Positions 16,898-25,016 of a stretch of 40,508 nucleotides of DNA are shown one piece after another. Source of the stretch: Mycobacteriales bacterium (GTDB taxonomy: Bacteria; Actinomycetota; Actinomycetes; JAFAQI01). The notes beneath the pieces were generated by a model that searched no databases, was not told the origin of the DNA, and worked only from the letters and a program-made list of their open reading frames with translations. The stretch is from assembly GCA_035504215.1 (NCBI GenBank), contig DATJSI010000016.1:1-40508 (forward strand), written 5' to 3'. A program made the translations under genes and the position numbers. The first letter of the stretch is position 1, and each line of letters starts with the position of its first letter.

Positions 16898-17679
16898 CGG
16901 CGGTGGACACCGCGGGCGGTTGGACCGCCGACGAGATGATGACGGTCGCGGCCGCCCGCCAGCTGCGCTCGGCCACGACCTGCTTCGTCGGCATCGGGCT
17001 GCCCAGCACCGCCGCGAACCTCGCGCGCACGCTGTACGCGCCGGACCTCGTCCTGATCTACGAGTCGGGCTGTCTGGGCGCGAAGCCGAACCGGCTGCCG
17101 GCCTCGATCGGCGACGGGATCCTCGCCGAGACCGCGACGGCCGTCATCACGGTGCCCGAGGTGTTCAACTACTGGCTGCAGCCCGGGCGGATCGATGTCG
17201 GGTTCCTCGCAGCGGCCCAGCTCGACCGCTTCGCCAACATCAACACGACCGTGATCGGCGATTACGCCATGCCCAGCGTCCGGCTGCCGGGCGCCGGCGG
17301 CGCGCCGGAGATCGCGGCGTCCTGCCGCGAAGGCATCATCGTCGTGCGGCAGAACCGGCGGACGTTCGTCGAGAAGCTCGACTTCCTGACCTCGGTCGGC
17401 TTCGGCAGTGGTCCGGGCGATCGCGAGGCGCTCGGCCTTCGCGGGCGCGGCCCGCGTACGGTCATCACCGACATCGGAGTGCTCGAGCCCGACCCCGAAA
17501 GCTGCGAGCTCACGCTGACCGCGCTGCACCCCGGCTCGACCGTCGAGCAGGCGAAGGACGCGACCGGCTGGGATCTCGTCGTCGCGCGGACGCTGCACGA
17601 GACCGAGCCGCCAGGGGCCGACGAGCTCGCTGCGCTTCGCCGGTTGACTACCACGCTCGAGACGAACGGAACGCCGTGA
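16894..17679 (+). CDS. pcaJ: 3-oxoadipate CoA-transferase subunit B
   Basis: A 261-residue beta subunit partner of PcaI. The N-terminal TADEMMTVAAARQLRSATTCFVGIGLPSTAANLAR block and the following LVLIYESGCLGAKP segment are typical; the serine of ESG stands where many beta subunits carry a catalytic glutamate within E(S/N)G, so the Glu just before it is the likely thioester-forming residue. AMPSVRLPGAGGAPEIAASC and VITDIGVLEPDPESCELTLTALHPG also match the family. The ATG overlaps the pcaI stop (ATGA) and its stop overlaps the pcaH GTG (GTGA), so translation is coupled on both sides. Confidence 0.93.
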   Translation: MTAVDTAGGWTADEMMTVAAARQLRSATTCFVGIGLPSTAANLARTLYAPDLVLIYESGCLGAKPNRLPASIGDGILAETATAVITVPEVFNYWLQPGRIDVGFLAAAQLDRFANINTTVIGDYAMPSVRLPGAGGAPEIAASCREGIIVVRQNRRTFVEKLDFLTSVGFGSGPGDREALGLRGRGPRTVITDIGVLEPDPESCELTLTALHPGSTVEQAKDATGWDLVVARTLHETEPPGADELAALRRLTTTLETNGTP

Positions 17680-18398
17680 CCCAGCTGGATCTCCCGTCGT
17701 ACCGGCGCGAGCCGGGCGTGCACCCTCCGCTCGCGTCGCCGGACTACCGGTCGACGCGGTTGCGCAGCCCTCGTACGCCGCTCGTGCTGCTGCCGGGCTC
17801 CCTGACCGAGGTGACCGGGCCGCTGTTCGCCGGAGATCGCATCGCACCGAACGACGACGACCTCACCCGCCAGCACGAGGGCGAGCCGATCGGCCAGCGG
17901 ATCATCGTCCACGGCTACGTGCGAGACGGCGACGGTCGCGCCGTTGCGGACACGTTGGTCGAGATCTGGCAGGCGAACGCCGGCGGTCGCTACCGGCACG
18001 TCGTCGACAACTGGCCCAGCCCGCTCGACCCGAACTTCTCCGGCTACGGGCGAGTCGTCACCGACACCGACGGCCACTACCGGTTCACCACGATCAGGCC
18101 GGGCATCTACCCCTGGGGCAACCACCCGAACGCGTGGCGACCGGCGCACATCCACTTCTCGCTGTTCGGCCGGGCGTTCGCCCAGCGGCTGGTCACCCAG
18201 ATGTACTTCCCCGACGATCCGATGTTCTCGCGTGACCCGATCTTCAACTCGATCCCCGACGAGCGGGCAAGGCAGCGGCTGATCTCGCACTATGACCACG
18301 GCACGACCCAGGACTCCTGGGCAATCGGCTACCGGTTCGACATCGTGCTGCGCGGACGGGACGACACGCCCTTCGAGACCGAGCCCGACGATGACTGA
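17676..18398 (+). CDS. pcaH: Protocatechuate 3,4-dioxygenase beta subunit
   Basis: A 240-residue intradiol dioxygenase subunit carrying the non-haem Fe(III) site. Ligands are Tyr106 (AGGRYRH), Tyr145 (IYPWGNH), His158 and His160 (PAHIHFS); their spacing (39, 13, 2) equals that of the Pseudomonas beta subunit (408, 447, 460, 462). With PcaG it opens protocatechuate to 3-carboxy-cis,cis-muconate. Translation begins at GTG 17676, overlapping the pcaJ stop; the next gene starts eight bases before this stop. The N-terminal arm with HPPLASPDYRSTRLRSP is the usual subunit-contact region. Intact and probably active. Confidence 0.97.
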   Translation: MTQLDLPSYRREPGVHPPLASPDYRSTRLRSPRTPLVLLPGSLTEVTGPLFAGDRIAPNDDDLTRQHEGEPIGQRIIVHGYVRDGDGRAVADTLVEIWQANAGGRYRHVVDNWPSPLDPNFSGYGRVVTDTDGHYRFTTIRPGIYPWGNHPNAWRPAHIHFSLFGRAFAQRLVTQMYFPDDPMFSRDPIFNSIPDERARQRLISHYDHGTTQDSWAIGYRFDIVLRGRDDTPFETEPDDD

Positions 18399-18960
18399 GC
18401 GCTTCGAGCTGACCCCATCGCAGACCGTCGGGCCGTTCCTTTCGATCGGCCTGACCTGGTCCGATGGGCCCCACGTCGTCCGGGCCGGGACGCCCGGCGC
18501 GATCGAGATCTTCGGCTACCTGTACGACGGCGACGCAGCCCCGGTCCCGGACGGGTTGGTCGAGACCTGGCAGGCCGACCCGGACGGCCGGTTCGCCCAC
18601 CCCGACGATCCGCGCGGCGCCGCCGCCGGCCAGCCGGGTTTCCGTGGCTTCGGCCGGTGCGCCACCGACGCAGCGGGCAGATGGTGGGTTCGCACGCTCA
18701 AGCCGGGTCCGTTGCCGGCTCCCGACGGTCGGACCGAGGCGCCGCATCTCGACGTTTCGGTGTTCGCCCGCGGTCTGCTCGACCGGGTGGTCACCCGCAT
18801 CTACTTCCCGGACGAGCCCGCAGCCAACGATGCGGACCCCGTCCTCTCGGCGGTAGACCCCGCCCGACGTGCGACGCTGATCGCGACGCCTGACGGTGAC
18901 AAGCTGCAGTTCGACATCCACCTGCAGGGCGAGGATGAAACCGTCTTCTTCGATGTCTGA
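18391..18960 (+). CDS. pcaG: Protocatechuate 3,4-dioxygenase alpha subunit
   Basis: A 189-residue alpha subunit. The start MTERFELTPSQTVGPFLSIGL is characteristic, and GLVETWQADPDGRFAHP, GFGRCATDAAGRWWVRTLKPG and HLDVSVFARGLLDRVVTRIYFPDE follow the intradiol dioxygenase fold without the complete iron-ligand set, as expected for the structural subunit that completes the active-site pocket. ATG 18391 lies eight bases inside pcaH, and the pcaB ATG lies eight bases inside pcaG. The similar overlaps imply 1:1 coupled synthesis of the two subunits. Length is slightly under the usual 200. Confidence 0.96.
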   Translation: MTERFELTPSQTVGPFLSIGLTWSDGPHVVRAGTPGAIEIFGYLYDGDAAPVPDGLVETWQADPDGRFAHPDDPRGAAAGQPGFRGFGRCATDAAGRWWVRTLKPGPLPAPDGRTEAPHLDVSVFARGLLDRVVTRIYFPDEPAANDADPVLSAVDPARRATLIATPDGDKLQFDIHLQGEDETVFFDV

Positions 18961-20122
18961 GCGCGGCCTGATGGCGCCGCTGTTCGGCGACCCCGAGGTC
19001 GACACGGCGATCGGTGACGCCGCGCTCGCCCGGGCGATGCTGACCGCCGAGGCCGCGCTGGCACAGGCGTGCGAGCAGGCCGGCGTGATCCCCCGCGGCG
19101 CGGGATCGGCCATCGCCTCCGCCTGTGCCGGTCTCGAGGTCGACATCGTGGAGCTCGGCGGAGCAGCGCGGTCGAGCGGCAACCCGGTCGTGCCGCTGGT
19201 CTCCCTGGTCCGGGACGCGGTCGATCCGAGCCATCGGCCGTCGGTCCACGCCGGTGCCACCAGTCAGGACATCCTGGACACCGCCCTGATGCTGTTGTGC
19301 AGGGACGGCGTGGTCCTCACGGTCAACCGCTTACGGACCGCCATCGCCTCGTGCGTCCTGCTGTGCCGGGATCATCGCGACACGGTGATGCTCGGCCGCA
19401 CCCTGGGTCAGGCCGCCGCGCCGACGACATTTGGGCGCAAGTGCGCAGGCTGGCTGGTAGCGCTCGGCGAAAGCACCGATCGGCTCGAGGTCGTCGCACG
19501 GGACCGGCTCGCCGTACAGCTCGGCGGGCCGGTCGGCATCCTCGCGGCGTACGGCGACAAGGGCGCCGAGGTCGTTGCCGCGTTCGCGAGCCGGCTCGGC
19601 CTGCCGGCTCCGTTGCTGCCGTGGCACACCGACCGCGGGCGGGTCCACGAGCTGGCCGGCGCGATCGGTGCGGTCTCGGCGGCAGCGGCCAAGGTCGCCG
19701 GCGATGTCGTCCTGATGGCGCAGGCCGAGCTGGGCGAGGTGACGCTCGCCACCTCGGGAGGCTCGTCGTCCATGCCGCACAAGCAGAACCCGGTGACGGC
19801 GATCCTCGTGAACGCGGGCGCCATGCGGGTGCCGGGATTGGTCGCGACCCTGCTCGCGGTCGGCAGCCATGAGCACGAGCGCGCCTCCGGTCAGTGGCAT
19901 GCCGAGTGGGAGCCATTACGAGAGCTGGTCTCGCTGGCCGGCGGCATCGCGGCGAACACGGCCGATCTGCTGGCCGACTTGCAACCACACCCGGATCGAA
20001 TGCGCGCGAACCTCGACGCCGTCGCTGAGTCAATCGCACCCGCCGCCGATCCGCAGACCGTCCTCGGCTCAGCCGGGGCCATGGTCGACCGCGCACTGGC
20101 GACGTACGGCGTGACGCGGTGA
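18953..20122 (+). CDS. pcaB: 3-carboxy-cis,cis-muconate cycloisomerase
   Basis: A 389-residue member of the fumarase/aspartase superfamily that lactonises 3-carboxy-cis,cis-muconate to 4-carboxymuconolactone. The superfamily signature GSSSMPHKQNP is at about residues 270-280 with Met274, HAGATSQDILDTALML holds the Thr-Ser-Gln-Asp active-site block, and LGRTLGQAAAPTTFGRKCAGW is typical of PcaB. Length is at the short end for the family (up to about 450). ATG 18953 overlaps pcaG by eight bases; the stop overlaps the pcaD GTG. It acts directly after PcaHG in the same operon. Confidence 0.95.
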   Translation: MSERGLMAPLFGDPEVDTAIGDAALARAMLTAEAALAQACEQAGVIPRGAGSAIASACAGLEVDIVELGGAARSSGNPVVPLVSLVRDAVDPSHRPSVHAGATSQDILDTALMLLCRDGVVLTVNRLRTAIASCVLLCRDHRDTVMLGRTLGQAAAPTTFGRKCAGWLVALGESTDRLEVVARDRLAVQLGGPVGILAAYGDKGAEVVAAFASRLGLPAPLLPWHTDRGRVHELAGAIGAVSAAAAKVAGDVVLMAQAELGEVTLATSGGSSSMPHKQNPVTAILVNAGAMRVPGLVATLLAVGSHEHERASGQWHAEWEPLRELVSLAGGIAANTADLLADLQPHPDRMRANLDAVAESIAPAADPQTVLGSAGAMVDRALATYGVTR

Positions 20123-20886
20123 CCGCTCGGCTCGGCTACTCGATCACCGGAGCGGAGCAGGCACCGGTGCTGGTTCTCGGGAGCTCGCTCGGCACCACTC
20201 GCGCGATGTGGGACCGGCAGATCCCGGCCCTGTCCGAGCAGCACCGCGTCGTCGCGTTCGACCACCGCGGGCACGGCGAGTCCGAGGTGCCCGACGGTCC
20301 GTACTCGATCTCCGAACTCGGCGCGGACGTGCTCGCGCTGCTCGACGAGCTCGGGATCGCGCGGTTCAGCTATGCCGGGCTGTCGCTCGGCGGAATGGTC
20401 GGCATGTGGCTCGCCTCCGAGGCGCCGGACCGGGTCGACCGGCTGGCGCTGCTCTGCACGTCGCCGGCTCTGGACGCCTTGCCGGCCTGGCGTGACCGCG
20501 CGGCCTCGGTCCGGACCGACGGGATGGCGGCCGTCACCGACGTCGTGCTCGGCCGCTGGTTCACCCCCGGGTACGCCGCCGCGCACCCCGACGTCGTGGA
20601 CACCTACCGCGCCATGCTGCGCACGACGCCGCCCGACGGTTACGCCGGGTGTTGCGACGCCATCGGGCCGATGGACCTTCGGTCCCGCCTCGCCGCGATC
20701 ACCGCACCGACGCTCTCGATCGGCGGCGCCGAGGACCCGGCGATCCCGCCGGTACACGCAGAGCGAATGGCGGCCGCCGTCCCGCACGCCAGCCTGGAGA
20801 TCGTGCCGGGCGCCGCACACCTCGCCAACGTCGAGCGGGCCGACGAGATCACCGCTCTCCTGCTCGACCACTTCGGAGGCGAATGA
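20119..20886 (+). CDS. pcaD: 3-oxoadipate enol-lactonase
   Basis: A 255-residue alpha/beta hydrolase. The nucleophile elbow AGLSLGGMVG places the catalytic serine at Ser89. The oxyanion region LVLGSSLGTTRAMWDRQIPAL, the FDHRGHGESEVPDGPYSI segment and the C-terminal AAHLANVERADEI (catalytic His) are classic PcaD. It hydrolyses 3-oxoadipate enol-lactone to 3-oxoadipate for PcaIJ. GTG 20119 overlaps the pcaB stop, and its stop overlaps the pcaC ATG. In many actinobacteria PcaD and PcaC are one fused PcaL protein; here they are separate but overlapping. Confidence 0.95.
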   Translation: MTARLGYSITGAEQAPVLVLGSSLGTTRAMWDRQIPALSEQHRVVAFDHRGHGESEVPDGPYSISELGADVLALLDELGIARFSYAGLSLGGMVGMWLASEAPDRVDRLALLCTSPALDALPAWRDRAASVRTDGMAAVTDVVLGRWFTPGYAAAHPDVVDTYRAMLRTTPPDGYAGCCDAIGPMDLRSRLAAITAPTLSIGGAEDPAIPPVHAERMAAAVPHASLEIVPGAAHLANVERADEITALLLDHFGGE

Positions 20887-21266
20887 TCCAGATGGATGAT
20901 CGGGAACGGCACGAAGCCGGGATGCGCACGCGTCGCGAGGTGCTCGGCGACGAGCACGTCGACCGCGCGATCGCGCGAACCGACGACTTCGACGGCGACT
21001 TCCAGGACTTCATCACCCGGGTCGCATGGGGCGATGTCTGGCAGCGGCCCGGCCTCGACCGGCGGACCCGAAGCTGCATCACGATCGCAATGCTCGCCGC
21101 GCTCGGACGCGACGACGAGCTGGCCATGCACGTCCAAGCGGCGATCCGCAACGGTGTCACCCGCGAACAGATCGCGGAGGTCCTGCTTCACACGGCGGTC
21201 TATGCCGGAGTTCCGGCCGCGAACGCCGGCTTCCGCGCCGCTCGCACTGCATTTGAAAGCTCCTGA
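20883..21266 (+). CDS. pcaC: 4-carboxymuconolactone decarboxylase
   Basis: A 127-residue member of the carboxymuconolactone decarboxylase/AhpD-like fold. RREVLGDEHVDRAIARTDDF, DFITRVAWGDVWQRPGLDRRTRS and the catalytic region AMHVQAAIRNGVTREQIAEVLLHTAVYAGVPAANAGF fit true PcaC; unlike AhpD there is no CxxC pair. It decarboxylates 4-carboxymuconolactone to the enol-lactone, the step before PcaD. ATG 20883 overlaps the pcaD stop (ATGA). It ends the operon, only seven bases before the stop of the convergent CDF transporter gene. Confidence 0.95.
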   Translation: MIQMDDRERHEAGMRTRREVLGDEHVDRAIARTDDFDGDFQDFITRVAWGDVWQRPGLDRRTRSCITIAMLAALGRDDELAMHVQAAIRNGVTREQIAEVLLHTAVYAGVPAANAGFRAARTAFESS

Positions 21267-21273
21267 CGCCGGG

Positions 21274-22152
21274 TCAGTGCGTGGCGGCCTCGTGCTCGCT
21301 GTGCCCGGCGGGTTCGAGCTGGAAGGTCGAGTGCTCGACATCGAAGTGGCCGGACAGGCACGCCTGCAGGTGGTCGAGCAGGATCGGAGCCTGACCAGTC
21401 GCGAAGCACTCGTCGGTGATCACGACGTGCACCGACAGGGCCGGCAGTCCCGAGGTCACGGTCCACACGTGCAGATCGTGCAGGTCGACGACGTACGGCG
21501 ACTCGAGGACGTGCGTGCGGACCAGCGCAAGGTCGACCTCTGTCGGCGCCGCCTCGAGCAGCACCCGGCCGGAGTCAGCGATCAGGCCACGAGCCGCGCG
21601 CAGCAGCAGGAGTACGACGACCAGCGACGCGATCGGGTCGGCTCGCTGCCAGCCGGTCGTCACCACGACCACGCCCGCAATGATCGTCGCCGCGAAGGCG
21701 TAGGCGTCGGTGAGCACATGTGCCACTACGCCCGCGACGTTCATCGAGCGGCGGTCCGCTCGAGCGAGCACCGAAGCAACCGCGACGTTGACCACGAGCC
21801 CGATCACGGCAACCACGACGATCGTGCCGCCGCCGACGGTGACCGGAGTGACCAGCCGGCGGATCGCCTCGACCGTGACGATGACGGCCACCACGAGCAA
21901 CGTGATCCCGTTGAACGCCGCCGAGAGGATCTCGGCGCGCGCCAGGCCGAACGTCCAGTGCCCTCGAGCCGGCCGGCGCGCGAGCCGCGCGGCAACCAAG
22001 GCGGCACCGAGCGCCAGCACATCGGTCGCCAGGTGGCCCGCGTCGGCGAGCAGCGCGAGGGAGTGCACGAGCAGCGCGGCAACCAGCTCGCCGAGCAGGA
22101 ACGCCAGCAGCAGAGCGAACGCGACGAACAGCAACCGTTCGTCGCGTTTCAT
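21274..22152 (-). CDS. CDF-family metal (probably zinc) exporter
   Basis: A 292-residue cation diffusion facilitator that would expel Zn(II) or a similar ion in exchange for protons. Six membrane segments precede a C-terminal cytosolic domain. The transport site is complete: His40 and Asp44 in LLADAGHLATD (helix 2) and His145 and Asp149 in VVAHVLTD (helix 5), the HD-HD set of zinc-type members. The loop between helices 4 and 5 lacks a long His-rich stretch. The C-terminal domain contains YVVDLHDLHVWTVTSGLPALSVHVV, as in ZitB/CzcD. ATG 22152 is chosen because the conserved N-terminus begins there. A GNAT gene lies just upstream on the same strand, and a His-rich PadR regulator is divergent beyond it. 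Confidence 0.93.
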   Translation of the reverse strand: MKRDERLLFVAFALLLAFLLGELVAALLVHSLALLADAGHLATDVLALGAALVAARLARRPARGHWTFGLARAEILSAAFNGITLLVVAVIVTVEAIRRLVTPVTVGGGTIVVVAVIGLVVNVAVASVLARADRRSMNVAGVVAHVLTDAYAFAATIIAGVVVVTTGWQRADPIASLVVVLLLLRAARGLIADSGRVLLEAAPTEVDLALVRTHVLESPYVVDLHDLHVWTVTSGLPALSVHVVITDECFATGQAPILLDHLQACLSGHFDVEHSTFQLEPAGHSEHEAATH

Positions 22153-22187
22153 CCTTCGATGGTCCCATGCAGCGAGCGCCGGCAGCC

Positions 22188-22673
22188 TCAGCGCAAGATC
22201 GGCAACCGGTAGCCGAGCAGTTCCGGGTACGGCGGGAAGGGCGAGCGCAGGACCCGCCCGTCGGGGTTCCAGCCGCGCCGCTCGTAGAAGCGGCGGGCCC
22301 GGTGGTTGTCCGCCATCACGTCGAGCTCCGCGGCCGGGCAGCCGGCCGCGCCGATGATCTCGATCACCCGGTCGTGCAGCCGGCCGGCGACCCCGGTGCC
22401 CCAGTGCTCCGGGACCACGAACAGCGCCTCGAGCCGCGGCGGGCTCGCACTCGCCGTACCCACGATCTCGCCCTCGACGACGGCGAGCAGGACCCCGGCA
22501 TCGCTGGCCAGCCGGGTGACCCACTCCGCCCTGACCACGTCGTCCGGGAACGGGTACACGTCCTGGCGAAAGATGTGGGCGTAGCCGGCCAACGCCGAAC
22601 GGCGCTGCACGCCCAGGCAGGCCTCGGCGTCGGCGCCCGTTGCCGCCCGCAGATCGATCACCCGCCCATTCAA
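22188..22673 (-). CDS. GNAT-family N-acetyltransferase
   Basis: A 161-residue acetyltransferase of the GCN5-related fold. The acetyl-CoA region is EALFVVPEHWGTGVAGRLHDRVIEII, a near-canonical (R/Q)xxGxG/A pyrophosphate loop reading HWGTGVAG, and the C-terminal NHRARRFYERRGW is the usual closing motif. The substrate is unknown. The open frame runs into the divergent promoter region; I place the start at TTG 22673 because AAGGTGA lies seven bases upstream, with GTG 22661 as the alternative. It precedes the CDF gene by 35 bp and is probably co-transcribed. A resistance or polyamine-acetylating role is guesswork. Confidence 0.85.
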   Translation of the reverse strand: MNGRVIDLRAATGADAEACLGVQRRSALAGYAHIFRQDVYPFPDDVVRAEWVTRLASDAGVLLAVVEGEIVGTASASPPRLEALFVVPEHWGTGVAGRLHDRVIEIIGAAGCPAAELDVMADNHRARRFYERRGWNPDGRVLRSPFPPYPELLGYRLPILR

Positions 22674-22704
22674 GCCGGAATCACCTTGGGAATATCCGAG
22701 CCAA

Positions 22705-22729
22705 CGTGATATGTTGTCGATATATCGCG
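22705..22729. promoter_or_regulatory. Operator-like dyad and -10 box before the padR gene
   Basis: CGTGATAT (22705-22712) and ATATCGCG (22722-22729) form an 8-bp dyad with one mismatch around nine bases. It overlaps TATGTT (22710-22715), a -10-like box 18 bp after TTGGGA (22686-22691). The AT-rich dyad in GC-rich surroundings fits PadR autoregulation and lies between the divergent GNAT-CDF and padR units. Confidence 0.5.
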
Positions 22730-22788
22730 AGCGTACGCGAGGCACAGAGCGTGCCCCGGAGCGCCGCGACCTAGACAGGAGAACTGAC

Positions 22789-23427
22789 ATGAGACACGAC
22801 CACCATCACGACCACGACTCACCACACGCCCGCGAGCACGACTTCGCCGGCCGCTACGAGCGGGGCGAGCGGCGCGCGCACCGGCACGACCGCGGTCGCG
22901 GGCGCGACCGGAGCTGGGGCAGCCCGCGCGGGCGCGGCTTCGGCGGCCCGTTCGAAGGCGGCCGGCGCGCCGGCCGCGGCGATGTCCGGGCGGCGATCCT
23001 CGCCCTGCTCGCCGAGTCCCCGATGCACGGCTACCAGGTGATCCAGGAGATCGCCGAGCGCAGCAACGGTGCGTGGACGCCGAGCCCCGGCTCGGTCTAC
23101 CCGGCGCTGCAGATGCTGCAGGACGAGGGCCTGGTCAGCGCGACCGAGTCCGACGGCAAGCGGGTGTTCACGCTGACGGACACCGGTCGCACCGAGGCCG
23201 CCGCCCGCGGCGACGGCCCGCTGCCCTGGGAGGCGGCGGCGCGCGGCGAGCGCGGCCCGGCGAGCGATCTGCGGTCTGTCGTCATGCAGGTCGCAGCAGC
23301 CGTGCGCCAGATCGGAGTGGCCGGCAGCGACGCCCAGATCCAGAAGGCGATCCAGCTGCTCGGATCCACCCGGCGCGAGCTGTACCGCATCCTCGCGGAG
23401 GACGACACCGACACCACCGAGTCGTGA
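22789..23427 (+). CDS. PadR-family regulator with His-rich N-terminus
   Basis: A 212-residue winged-helix repressor. The PadR domain spans about residues 65-130, with VRAAILALLAESPMHGYQVIQEIAERSNGAWTPSPGSVYPALQMLQDEGLV as the DNA-binding helices and GKRVFTLTDTGRTEAAAR as the wing. The first 18 residues carry seven His and several Asp (HDHHHDHDSPH), followed by a long Arg/Gly-rich linker; this tail could bind metal or nucleic acid. The C-terminal part (ASDLRSVVMQVAAAVRQIGV and after) resembles the dimerising helix of PadR. ATG 22789 has AGGAGA eight bases upstream. Proximity to a metal exporter hints at metal sensing, which is inference. Confidence 0.9.
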   Translation: MRHDHHHDHDSPHAREHDFAGRYERGERRAHRHDRGRGRDRSWGSPRGRGFGGPFEGGRRAGRGDVRAAILALLAESPMHGYQVIQEIAERSNGAWTPSPGSVYPALQMLQDEGLVSATESDGKRVFTLTDTGRTEAAARGDGPLPWEAAARGERGPASDLRSVVMQVAAAVRQIGVAGSDAQIQKAIQLLGSTRRELYRILAEDDTDTTES

Positions 23428-23436
23428 GCCACTCGA

Positions 23437-23475
23437 CCGGTTCGGCGTACGCACAATTGGCGTACGCCGAACCGG
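23437..23475. terminator. Perfect 16-bp hairpin between convergent genes
   Basis: CCGGTTCGGCGTACGC (23437-23452) and its exact reverse complement (23460-23475) flank ACAATTG. It starts ten bases after the padR stop and lies 36 bases from the stop of the convergent haem protein gene. No U-tract follows, but the stem is strong and symmetric, so a bidirectional terminator is likely. Confidence 0.75.
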
Positions 23476-23511
23476 CGTCCCGGCCCCTGAGCGTCCCCTG
23501 GCTCTGAGCGC

Positions 23512-24060
23512 TCAGACCGCCGGCGTGAGCTTCGGCGCGAGCGCCACCCAGCACCGCCAAACCACTGCGGTGACCACGGCACAGATCGTCACGAGCACGA
23601 CGTCGAGCAAAACACCGCTGCGCAGGTCCGACGCGGCTCCGATGCCATGAACGGCGGCGATCGGCCAGATCGCATAGGCCAGCCAATGCACCGCTCGCCA
23701 GGTGTGAAAGCCGATCCGCCGGCGCAACAGGCTCGTCGCGACCACCGCAACTCCGAGGTCGAGAGCGAGCGCACCCAGTCCAAGCCAGACGGCTTCGTAG
23801 TGCGACGTGAACGGCACGATGACCGCAGCCAGGCTGATCGGCACGAACGGGTCGATCACGGCCGAGCCGACATGGATGACCAGCAGCGCGACAGCGAACA
23901 GCGCGGCGTTGCGATGGAAACCGACGCCGGCGAACCTGGGCAGGCCCGGGATCCTTCCCTTCCGCCCGATCGTCGCTCCGAGCACCACGACCAGCGACAG
24001 GACAACGAAGGACACCAGCCCGGTCGCCCGCGACAGGTACCACAGCGCCTGCGCGTTCAC
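23512..24060 (-). CDS. Ferric-reductase-like haem membrane protein
   Basis: A 182-residue protein with about five or six membrane helices of the ferric-reductase-like/YedZ class. Candidate haem ligands are His49 and His63 (FHRNAALFAVALLVIH) in one helix and His125 and His138 (HWLAYAIWPIAAVH) in another, the 13-14 residue spacing used to hold two b-type haems across the bilayer. Such proteins carry electrons across the membrane to extracytosolic flavoproteins. GTG 24060 overlaps the apbE stop (GTGA), so it is coupled to a flavin-attaching enzyme. No NAD(P)H or flavin domain is fused, so the electron donor is elsewhere. Confidence 0.85.
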   Translation of the reverse strand: MNAQALWYLSRATGLVSFVVLSLVVVLGATIGRKGRIPGLPRFAGVGFHRNAALFAVALLVIHVGSAVIDPFVPISLAAVIVPFTSHYEAVWLGLGALALDLGVAVVATSLLRRRIGFHTWRAVHWLAYAIWPIAAVHGIGAASDLRSGVLLDVVLVTICAVVTAVVWRCWVALAPKLTPAV

Positions 24061-25016
24061 GGCCGGTCGCTTTCCACCGGCCACCCGGGCAGGAGCGTGA
24101 CGTGCCCGTCGCGGTCGACGATGCGCGCCGCCAGGCCGAGGCCCACGAGCCAGTCGACAGCGGACCAACCGCGGACGATAGCGGCGGTACTCGCCACGTT
24201 GGCAGCCAGGCAGGTCGGCGCCGCGACGGTGACGGTCCGCCACGGGGAGGGCACCGGTACGCCGGTGCGCGGGTCGAGGATGTGATGCAGCACGCGCCCG
24301 CCACGAACCCAGCGACGGGCAGTGGTGCTCGACGTGGCGAGCCCACCCGAGGGCAACGACACCACCTGCGTCGGACCGGTCGGCTCCGCGCCGACCGGCC
24401 CGGTCACGTCCTGCACGCGCACACTCCACCCACCCGGCGGCGGCGTCCCTGCTGCCGCGACATCGCCGCCCAGCGCGACCAGCACTCCCCTGCCGTCGAG
24501 TGCATCCGCGATCCGGCCCGCCGCACGATCGGCGCAGAACGCCTTCGCGGTCGCCCCGAGGTCGAGCAGCACACCGCGCGGCACTCGCAGCGTGAGCGCC
24601 GACCGGTCCAGCCCGATCCGTCGCCAGCCGTGCGTGGACCGCCGGACAACGGTGACGGGCCCGGCGTCGGTCGGGATCGCCGCGTAATCCCGGTCGTAGC
24701 CGAGCTGTTCCATTGCCCGGCCCACGGTCGGATCGACGTCGCCGTCGCTCGCCGCGGCCGCCCACAGCGCGGCGTCAACCGCCTCGGCCAGCAACGCACT
24801 GATCGGAACCGGCCGGCCGGCACTGTCGGCACAGACCCGGGACAGTTCGCTGTCGGTGCGAAACCGGCTGCACACCCGATCGATCGCGCTGAGCTCGGCA
24901 TCAAGAATCGTCGTCGCCACGGCCAGGTCGCGCGGCTCGCCGACGACCAGGCGCACCGCGCAGCCGAGCGCGGACCAGTCGGCGGCCGTCTCGGCGGCCG
25001 CGATCGCGGGCGTCAC
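24057..25016 (-). CDS. apbE: FAD:protein FMN transferase
   Basis: A 319-residue ApbE-family flavin transferase that links FMN to a Ser/Thr of a target protein, using Mg2+ and FAD. Family features include the N-terminal ALGCAVRLVV strand, DAELSAIDRVCSRFRTDSELSRV, the LLDLGATAKAFCADRAA segment, VALGGDVAAAG, GGLATSSTTARRW and the metal/substrate motif HHILDPRTGVPVP. It has neither a signal peptide nor a lipobox at the chosen GTG 25016, so it may act in the cytosol, or the true start may lie in the upstream overlap. It overlaps both neighbours. No canonical flavinylation-motif protein is encoded beside it. Confidence 0.92.
   Translation of the reverse strand: MTPAIAAAETAADWSALGCAVRLVVGEPRDLAVATTILDAELSAIDRVCSRFRTDSELSRVCADSAGRPVPISALLAEAVDAALWAAAASDGDVDPTVGRAMEQLGYDRDYAAIPTDAGPVTVVRRSTHGWRRIGLDRSALTLRVPRGVLLDLGATAKAFCADRAAGRIADALDGRGVLVALGGDVAAAGTPPPGGWSVRVQDVTGPVGAEPTGPTQVVSLPSGGLATSSTTARRWVRGGRVLHHILDPRTGVPVPSPWRTVTVAAPTCLAANVASTAAIVRGWSAVDWLVGLGLAARIVDRDGHVTLLPGWPVESDRP

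Noticed and set aside
20896-22212. 438-residue plus-strand frame over pcaC and the CDF gene
   Set aside because: It is out of frame with pcaC and antisense to a transporter with all its metal ligands intact.
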